A stretch of DNA of 64,000 nt from Xylanibacter caecicola (GTDB taxonomy: Bacteria > Bacteroidota > Bacteroidia > Bacteroidales > Bacteroidaceae). Made by a program: the position numbers and the translations under genes. Below, piece by piece: positions 54,755-61,274 of the stretch. The notes under the pieces are model-generated. The model did no database searches. It was given only the letters and a program-made list of their open reading frames with translations, and had not been told where the DNA came from. Every line of letters begins with the position of its first letter. The stretch's first letter is position 1. The stretch spans positions 62,001 through 126,000 of the forward strand of contig NZ_JABKKJ010000003.1 in the NCBI RefSeq assembly GCF_013166515.1, in the 5' to 3' direction.

Positions 54755-56431
54755 TTATTTTGCTATGTTCGTAAGTTCAAGGTCGTTAGCTGCATATTTT
54801 GCAAGTTTCGGATCTTTCTGTATGGCGCTCTTAAGATAAGAAGCGGCAGCATTGTTGTTGCCCTGACGTGCATTGACAATTGCCATGAGATAGTCTGTCA
54901 TGCCGTCTTTGTTCTTAATGTCGTTAAGTGTTGCCGTTGCCCCTGCATAGTTCTTGTTCATTATCTGTGCAAGTGCAGCCGTATTGCTGTTCACTCCTTT
55001 GAAATCCGCTTCAGCCTGTGCGTAGTTTCCTTTGGCAAGTTGCAGTGCGCCGAGAGCCTTGCTCAGGTCGTTGGCACCCGTAGCCTTTGCAATGTAGTTC
55101 TGTGCCTCGTCGTGCTTGTCTGCAAGCAAAGCCACCAAACCTGCGTTTGCGTTTGCTTCTGCCGCGTTGTTGTTTATGCTCAAAGCCCTGTTCAGATAGT
55201 TCATGGCTTCAGCGTTGTTGCCTTTTTCAAATTCTATTGCTGCAACATTGTTAAAGGCGCGATAGTCATTAGGATATACCTCTGTGGTTTTCTTGTAGAT
55301 GCTTTCCTTTGTTTCGAGGCTGTTCTCTAACGTTGCGGCATACAGCAGTTCGTCTACGCTTAGTTTTGTCGCATCATTTTTGTACTGCTCTTTTATCTGC
55401 TCGTCGCTGCGTCCTATTGTCTCATAATTGATGATGAGGCGTGAGCGGCGGAGTTCGGGAAGAATGCCGTTTGCCAGTTCCTGGAATCCGGCAGACATGT
55501 TACGGATCTGCTGTTCGCGCTCCTGCGGATCCTGATACATTGACAATACGCGCAGTATTACGTTCTTGTCCTGTATGTTCGATGCCTGTACAAGACGCTG
55601 GAAACCGTCCCAGTCCTGTGCAGTGTAGCCTGCGTTGATGTCGGTATCTACATTTGTGGCTTTCAGTTGCTTCTTTACGTAATCCTCGGATGTATTACGA
55701 CGTTTTGTCGCCAACCTGTCATTGAAAGACACTCCGCCGTCGGGTGATGCGTAAGCCAGAACCTCTACATCCTTTATCTTGAGGCTTTCCTGCTCGCGGT
55801 TGATTTGTTTCAACATTTCAATGAACTCTTTTACCGAGTTGTTCTTCAACTCGCTCTTGCGCAGATTTGCCTGATTTATGAGGAACTTTATCTGTGCTTC
55901 CTGTTTCTGTGCCCTCACACGCTGGAATGTATCGGGTGCGATGCACGCACCGCTTCCTGCCAGTGTGTATTTATAAAGCTCGGATGTGGCAATTATTCCG
56001 TCTGCAACTTTAACGGCAGGAACTTCCACTTTCTTTTTGCCTACCTGTGCATCGAATGTCAGATAGAGTTCGCTTTTCTGCATATCCGGCTTGTATGCCG
56101 TTGTAGATTTCATCGAATAGTTGCCGCCCACCTTATAATATATGGTAGGATTGTTGTCCTTTACTTTCTCTCCTTGGAATGTCTCACTTGTCAGGTTCAA
56201 TGTCTCTCCGTTGTAACGAAGTTGTGGTGTAACCGTCACCACGGCTTTCTTCTTCATATATTTTTCGGGGAAGTTGCCGTTAACGGTGAATGTAACCTCT
56301 CCTCCACGTGTTTCTAACGGGTTTGGAACAACATTGAAATTGTCAGCAGACAATGCTCCTAATTTTGAAGAGCATGATGTAAGAGTTAGTAAAGAAACTG
56401 CTGATAACGATAAAATCAGATTTTTACGCAT
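54755..56431 (-). CDS. OmpA-like/TPR lipoprotein
   Basis: ATG at 56431 is used; codons upstream belong to tRNA genes. The 558-residue product has lipobox Cys20 (LLTLTSC), an N-terminal beta domain (about 30-190), a segment with YASPDGGVSFNDRLATKRR near 245 that resembles the OmpA peptidoglycan-binding core, and TPR repeats from about 375 to the end (DYRAFNNVAAIEFEKGNNAE, AMNYLNRALSINNNAAEANA). It would link outer membrane and cell wall and recruit partners through TPRs. The start lies 25 bp after tRNA-Leu. Confidence 0.85.
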   Translation of the reverse strand: MRKNLILSLSAVSLLTLTSCSSKLGALSADNFNVVPNPLETRGGEVTFTVNGNFPEKYMKKKAVVTVTPQLRYNGETLNLTSETFQGEKVKDNNPTIYYKVGGNYSMKSTTAYKPDMQKSELYLTFDAQVGKKKVEVPAVKVADGIIATSELYKYTLAGSGACIAPDTFQRVRAQKQEAQIKFLINQANLRKSELKNNSVKEFIEMLKQINREQESLKIKDVEVLAYASPDGGVSFNDRLATKRRNTSEDYVKKQLKATNVDTDINAGYTAQDWDGFQRLVQASNIQDKNVILRVLSMYQDPQEREQQIRNMSAGFQELANGILPELRRSRLIINYETIGRSDEQIKEQYKNDATKLSVDELLYAATLENSLETKESIYKKTTEVYPNDYRAFNNVAAIEFEKGNNAEAMNYLNRALSINNNAAEANANAGLVALLADKHDEAQNYIAKATGANDLSKALGALQLAKGNYAQAEADFKGVNSNTAALAQIMNKNYAGATATLNDIKNKDGMTDYLMAIVNARQGNNNAAASYLKSAIQKDPKLAKYAANDLELTNIAK

Positions 56432-56455
56432 GTTAGTAGGTTTATTTAAAAAAGG

Positions 56456-56541
56456 TGCCGCGAGCGGGACTCGAACCCGCACAGCCATTACTGGCCAAGG
56501 GATTTTAAGTCCCTCGTGTCTACCAATTCCACCATTGCGGC
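56456..56541 (-). tRNA. tRNA-Leu (anticodon TAA)
   Basis: An 86-nt tRNA with acceptor GCCGCAA/ (C)TCGCGGC region, long variable arm (TGGCCAGTAATGGCT), anticodon stem-loop GGGACTTAAAATCCC (TAA) and T-arm GGGTTCGAGTCCC. CCA is not encoded. Confidence 0.96.
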
Positions 56542-56549
56542 TGCCGAAG

Positions 56550-56622
56550 AGCGGAAAACGGGACTCGAACCCGCGACCCCAACCTTGGCAAGGTTGTGCT
56601 CTACCAACTGAGCTATTTCCGC
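56550..56622 (-). tRNA. tRNA-Gly (anticodon GCC)
   Basis: A 73-nt tRNA with acceptor GCGGAAA/TTTCCGC, D-arm GCTCAGTTGGTAGAGC, anticodon stem-loop AACCTTGCCAAGGTT (GCC) and T-arm GCGGGTTCGAGTCCCG. It precedes tRNA-Leu by 8 nt. Confidence 0.96.
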
Positions 56623-56708
56623 GTTGCAACGTAAAATGTAACGTAGAAACTCCTTTCAGGAAAAGCCCTGCACAATAAATTGTGGAGTTTACCGCGTTTT
56701 TCGTTGTG

Positions 56709-56740
56709 CAAAGATAAGATTATTTATTCTAACCCGCAAA
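56709..56740 (-). promoter_or_regulatory. Promoter of the tRNA-Gly/tRNA-Leu/lipoprotein transcript
   Basis: On the minus strand TATCTTTG (56716-56709) is preceded by TTTG (56740-56737) with a 20-bp spacer. No other promoter is obvious before the lipoprotein ATG at 56431. Confidence 0.75.
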
Positions 56741-56845
56741 ATATTTCCGCATTTTTTGTTAGACCCTTCAACGCCTGCGGTTACGGTATATACAGGCTTT
56801 CTGTCCGCCTGTTTCGGTATAATTGCTTTTTGTCTGCCGTCGTGC

Positions 56846-57415
56846 TCAGTTTGTCACGGTCAGTGTCCCGAGCGGACCGGCGGCAGCGGCGCGGTATCTT
56901 ATCATCTTGTCGCCCTTGTCACCCGACGATATTATACCCCCGTTATTCATGTCATACTCCCTTTTGCACCTTTTGCACGATGCCGTTCCGGCACTGTTCA
57001 TTGCCAGCCGGTAAGCCGGTTTTCCCGTGTCCTTGTAACAGTTGGGACACTGGCTGTCGTATGCGTACAGCGTTGCAGGGAAATTGATGTTGCCATATCC
57101 CACTATCACGCCGCTTTCGTTGTACACCCCTACGATGTTCGAGCGTTGCAGATCTGTCGCCATTGCTGTCTTATAAGATGACAATCCTTGGTTGCTTTCG
57201 AAGAAATAACACTGTGCCCCGTTCTTCGCCCCGAATGATACGCGGCAGAATATGCCCGGTGCATTGGGATTGAGCGAGCTTGCCAGTGTCATATCCTGGT
57301 GCCTGTCGTTCTGAAATACCAGATAACAGCGGTAGCTGCTGAACTCGTTTTCCGTATCGCCGCACGATGTGAGAAATGCCGTGAGGCACAACAGTATGAT
57401 TGCAATATGTCTCAT
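56846..57415 (-). CDS. Lipoprotein with two CxxC pairs, Rieske-like end
   Basis: The 189-residue product has a lipobox Cys18 (AFLTSC). Two cysteine pairs, CPNC (Cys123, Cys126) and CKRC (Cys147, Cys150), are followed by KREYDMNNGGIISSGDKGD, a pattern that recalls the second knuckle and following loop of Rieske proteins, but with Cys where Rieske has His. A zinc ribbon or rubredoxin-like site is therefore more likely. Its start overlaps the argH stop by 4 bp. The function is not recognised. Confidence 0.75.
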   Translation of the reverse strand: MRHIAIILLCLTAFLTSCGDTENEFSSYRCYLVFQNDRHQDMTLASSLNPNAPGIFCRVSFGAKNGAQCYFFESNQGLSSYKTAMATDLQRSNIVGVYNESGVIVGYGNINFPATLYAYDSQCPNCYKDTGKPAYRLAMNSAGTASCKRCKREYDMNNGGIISSGDKGDKMIRYRAAAAGPLGTLTVTN

Positions 57416-58749
57416 TCTATAAGTGTTTTTTCTGCGTTTGTTATTTTTTCAAAATCAAATTCGCTTATGGTATGTTCCATAAGTGCCTGTATCCTGTCGT
57501 TGCACAGATTTCCGATGCTTCCCTCATGTGTGTGATGAATGTTCTTGTCGGGAACGAAATTCCCCTCTTCGATATCCAACCCCACTTTCTTGTATGCATC
57601 GCGGAACGGCATACCGTTTGCAGCCAGACGGTTCACTTCCTCTACGGAGAACATTGCGTCGTACATGCTGTTTTCCAATATCCGTTCGTTCACTTCCATT
57701 CTGTTGATGATGTAGGCGGCCATTTGCAGACAGTCTTTCAGTTCCTCGAATGCCGGCAGAAATACTTCCTTTATCATTTGCAGGTCGCGGAAATATCCTG
57801 ACGGCAGGTTGTTCATCATCAGCATTATCTGTTGCGGCAGTCCCTGCAGCTTGTTGCTCTTAGCCCTGATAAGCTCGAATACATCCGGATTTTTCTTGTG
57901 AGGCATTATGCTGCTGCCGGTCGTACATTCTTTTGGCAACTTGACGAACGAGAAATTCTGACTGTTGAACATGCAGGCATCGAAAGCCAGCTTTGCCACT
58001 GTTCCCGCCACTGTTGCCAAAGCGAATGCAACGTTGCGTTCCATCTTGCCCCGTCCCATCTGTGCATATACCACATTATAGTTCATCGTGTCGAACCCGA
58101 GGAGTTCAGTTGTCATAGTTCGGTTCAGCGGGAATGACGATCCGTATCCCGCCGCGCTGCCGAGCGGATTGCGGTTTGTAATTCTGTAGGCAGCCAACAG
58201 GAACTGCATGTCGTCCGCAAGGCTCTCGGCGTATGCTCCGAACCATAGTCCGAAAGAACTCGGCATTGCCACTTGCAGGTGCGTATATCCCGGCATCAGC
58301 ACGTTCCTGTATTTGTTGCTCTTGTCTATAAGTTCGTCGAAGAGCACCTTGACATTCTCCACAATGTCTTTCAACTCATGTCTTGTAAACAGTTTCAGGT
58401 CTACCAGAACCTGGTCGTTACGTGAGCGCCCGCTGTGTATTTTTTTGCCCATGTCGCCCAATTTGCGTGTCAGGAGCATCTCCACCTGCGAGTGCACGTC
58501 TTCCACATCGTCTTCTATGACAAACTCGCCGCGCTCGCATGTCTTGTAGATATTCTTCAGTTCAGCCAGCAACTGCCCCAGTTCGTCCTTGCCGAGCAGA
58601 CCTATCGACTCGAGCATGGTTATGTGTGCCATCGATCCCAGCACGTCATACTTTGCCAGATACATGTCCATTTCGCGGTCGCGTCCCACCGTGAAACGTT
58701 CTATTTCCTTGTTTACCTCAAAATTCTTTTCCCACAGTTTGTTTGCCAT
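57412..58749 (-). CDS. argH: Argininosuccinate lyase
   Basis: The 445-residue enzyme releases arginine and fumarate from argininosuccinate. The superfamily signature GSSIMPHKKNPD near 275 and SGRSRNDQVLVDLKLF near 108 are intact. The usual argG is not adjacent. It is transcribed from a copy of the promoter-bearing repeat at 58857-58925. The downstream lipoprotein gene overlaps its stop. Confidence 0.96.
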   Translation of the reverse strand: MANKLWEKNFEVNKEIERFTVGRDREMDMYLAKYDVLGSMAHITMLESIGLLGKDELGQLLAELKNIYKTCERGEFVIEDDVEDVHSQVEMLLTRKLGDMGKKIHSGRSRNDQVLVDLKLFTRHELKDIVENVKVLFDELIDKSNKYRNVLMPGYTHLQVAMPSSFGLWFGAYAESLADDMQFLLAAYRITNRNPLGSAAGYGSSFPLNRTMTTELLGFDTMNYNVVYAQMGRGKMERNVAFALATVAGTVAKLAFDACMFNSQNFSFVKLPKECTTGSSIMPHKKNPDVFELIRAKSNKLQGLPQQIMLMMNNLPSGYFRDLQMIKEVFLPAFEELKDCLQMAAYIINRMEVNERILENSMYDAMFSVEEVNRLAANGMPFRDAYKKVGLDIEEGNFVPDKNIHHTHEGSIGNLCNDRIQALMEHTISEFDFEKITNAEKTLIE

Positions 58750-58856
58750 ACCTTATTATATATAGTCCGTGTAATGATATTTCCCGTCCGTGTTACAGAT
58801 GAAAAACAAAAGCAGACAGGCTTTCATGAAATATTGTATATGTCTTTGCAAAAGTA

Positions 58857-58925
58857 ACAAATATACGAATAAGTCGAGAGCAAAACAACAAATTTATTTG
58901 TTTTTTGCCGAGCGTGAGTATATAA
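58857..58925 (-). repeat. Promoter-bearing repeat (88-bp family) before argH
   Basis: On the minus strand TATATTTG (58865-58858) is preceded 20 bp upstream by TTG inside AACAAATTTATTTGTTTT. The sequence ACGAATAAGTCGAGAGC matches the kduI repeat. Confidence 0.75.
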
Positions 58926-59144
58926 GACGAAGTAAAATACGAAGTCAAATATACTAATAAGATATAGTGTTTGCTTAAAAATACTTGTATTAAACCGTCT
59001 GTTGACATCTGACATAATGAAACATATATTGCCGTTCGTGTATCATTGTGATTTCAAAAAAGTGCAGAGATTTTTTTCAAACTACGTTTTACGATAGCAT
59101 GCGGATGCTCCGGATTGCCTGACAGACATGCAAAAAATATAAAA

Positions 59145-59267
59145 GATGCCGCATTTTACGATGCGAAACAAGGCATTTTACACTCCAAAACAAGGCATAT
59201 TGCACACGAAAATGCCTTACTTTGTAATAGAAAGTTGCCTGATTTCCACCCGAAATCAGGCAACTTT
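59145..59267. repeat. AAGGCAT-word repeat region with 16-bp hairpin
   Basis: Words such as AACAAGGCATTTTACACTCC and AAAACAAGGCATATTGC recur about every 24 bp and end in a perfect 16-bp stem, AAAGTTGCCTGATTTC (59231-59246) with GAAATCAGGCAACTTT (59252-59267). The right arm recurs at 13972-13987. AATTATAAATTATTAATTA words lie at 59543-59575. No gene is seen in the 58750-59647 gap. Confidence 0.75.
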
Positions 59268-59574
59268 CTCATTTCGGAGATCATTCATTATTGCACACTT
59301 CAGTGTAAGTCTGTGTAATACGCAGCATGATAATACTTTACGGTTGCACGCGTATTTTTCTCGATATTTACGTCCGAAAGGATTTTATTTTGAAATATCG
59401 CAAATACAGGAGGTGCGGTTTTTTTAAAGTGTAAGCAAGGAATGGGTTTCTTGAACAATATGTATTATCCCCGGCTCGTTCCAATCCATAATTCATAAAG
59501 AGGCAGGTATATGTCGTAGATGTCGTATCCCACCGCGCAACGAATTATAAATTATTAATTATAAATTATTCATT

Positions 59575-59614
59575 AAAAAAGCAGGACGTATGACCTTCGC
59601 GGCCGTCGTCCTGC
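59575..59614 (-). terminator. Terminator of the second SusCD operon
   Basis: GCAGGACG (59581-59588) and CGTCCTGC (59607-59614) pair. On the minus strand the stem is followed by TTTTTT. Confidence 0.88.
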
Positions 59615-59647
59615 TGTTCTTTACATAGAGTATTTTATGAAAAAATA

Positions 59648-61171
59648 TTATTTACCGTATCCGTCGTTCTGTTGTATGTTCTTGTTTGCGTTTATTTCAT
59701 ACTGCGGAATAGCCGGATAAGCCTTGTATGAGTTGCGGTCGAACGCGCGTGCGTCCTCGGCAAGGATGTCATGCCAGCCGCGGTTGTTCACATCCGTATA
59801 TCTTACAATCTGTTCTCCTCTGCGCAACAGGTCGAAATAACGCTGTCCTTCGCCGACAAGTTCCTTGCGGCGCTCTGTTGCAATACGCTCGTCGGTAATG
59901 TTTCCTTCAGTCACCAGCTTTGTTGCGTCTGTTGTGCGGTTGGAGATTATGGCGTTCAGCAGTGGCACGGCGATATCCTTCTTGTTGAGGGCAAGAGCCG
60001 CCTCTGCTGCCGACAGATATACTTCAGACAGACGTAGCATCGGCAAATTGGCAAGACGTGTGTCCGCTGCATCCTGGAATTTGTTGATGTAGGGGCGTGC
60101 GTCTCCGAATTTTGCCTTTGTGTTGTCAGCTCCTTCGATAAGTATTCCGTTACGTGCGTCCTGCGGGTCAGACTGCATCATGTCGTAAAACGACTTTGTT
60201 ACGATTACATCACCGTATCCGTCCGGGTCGCAAAGATATGAAATACCGTTACGGTCGGTCCAGTCGTTGGTTCCCGATATTGCAATCTCGAAAATCATCT
60301 CGTTGCCGTGTGCCGCACTGCGCTTGTCCCATGCCGTGGCATATTGCGACGGTGTCCAGAGCGTATACGGAGAGTTTGTTATGATGTCCTGTGCCGTGAT
60401 CAGTGCATTGTTCAGGTTCTCCGTTCCTCCCATTGTAAGGTATACGCGCACAAGCAGTGCCTTTGCCGCCCACACGTTGATATATCCCGTGTCGTCGGTG
60501 CCTTCGTAGAGAGCGTTCGACGATATCGCATCGTTCAGGTCTTTCAGTATCTGCGTGTAGCAGTCTTTTACACTGCTGCGTACCGGTTTCTCCGTGCTCT
60601 CGAGCGATGTTGTCACTACCGATGCGCCCAGCGATTCTCCGCCGTCCATGGTGTAAGGCTTGCCGTATATACGTGTGAGGTCGAACAGGCAGTATGCGCG
60701 CAGCACTTTTGCCTCTGCCTCTATTTGTGCTATGTCGGCAGCCGACTCTTCAGCGTCGGTCATTGTTCCAGCCTCTGCCGCTTCTATTATACGGCATGCA
60801 CGTCCTATTGTGATGTATGGCGACTGCCATGGCGTTGTTGTACGTCCGAAACTTGATGCCGTGGTGTACTCCATATAATAGTATGTTCCGGCGCGGTTGC
60901 TGCCAAACTCGTTGTTGTACTGCATGTCGTCACCGTGTACGTCTCCGTATACGAACATCTGCTGCGAATAATAGTCCGTCAGGTCGGATGTTCCTTTAAA
61001 AGCCTTGTACATACCGATGCGTGCGTTTATCAGGTCGCTGACGTTCTTTATTGCTCCTTCGGCGTCTACGGCGTTGTTAGGACTCTCGTCAAGCCAGTTT
61101 GTGCCGCATGATGTCAGTACTGCCGCTGCCGCTACAAATGCCGAGCGATATAATATTCTTTTTATTTTCAT
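59648..61171 (-). CDS. SusD-like nutrient-binding outer-membrane lipoprotein
   Basis: The 507-residue protein has lipobox Cys22 (AAVLTSC) and the RagB/SusD landmarks: VLRAYCLFDLTRIYGKPYTM near 155, LPMLRLSEVYLSAAEAALAL near 375 and RRKELVGEGQRYFDLLRRGE near 435, ending with YPAIPQYEINANKNIQQN. It should bind substrate for the SusC encoded upstream (103 bp gap). The pair differs clearly in sequence from that at 8696-13623, so a different nutrient is likely. No enzyme gene follows. Confidence 0.94.
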   Translation of the reverse strand: MKIKRILYRSAFVAAAAVLTSCGTNWLDESPNNAVDAEGAIKNVSDLINARIGMYKAFKGTSDLTDYYSQQMFVYGDVHGDDMQYNNEFGSNRAGTYYYMEYTTASSFGRTTTPWQSPYITIGRACRIIEAAEAGTMTDAEESAADIAQIEAEAKVLRAYCLFDLTRIYGKPYTMDGGESLGASVVTTSLESTEKPVRSSVKDCYTQILKDLNDAISSNALYEGTDDTGYINVWAAKALLVRVYLTMGGTENLNNALITAQDIITNSPYTLWTPSQYATAWDKRSAAHGNEMIFEIAISGTNDWTDRNGISYLCDPDGYGDVIVTKSFYDMMQSDPQDARNGILIEGADNTKAKFGDARPYINKFQDAADTRLANLPMLRLSEVYLSAAEAALALNKKDIAVPLLNAIISNRTTDATKLVTEGNITDERIATERRKELVGEGQRYFDLLRRGEQIVRYTDVNNRGWHDILAEDARAFDRNSYKAYPAIPQYEINANKNIQQNDGYGK

Positions 61172-61274
61172 TGCTTGGTTGTTTTTATCTTACGGGGTGC
61201 AGGATGTGTCGCCCATGCGTCGCATGTCGCTCCGTTCTCCTGCCGTCCCGTTTTCTGTAAACTTGTTTATTTAC

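Noticed and set aside
56432..56629. N-terminal 66-codon extension of the OmpA/TPR lipoprotein
   Set aside because: The extension is the translation of tRNA-Gly and tRNA-Leu sequences; the lipoprotein signal starts at 56431.
59145..59267. CRISPR-like array
   Set aside because: Same reasons as for 13838-13990; it is a diverged member of the same word-repeat family.
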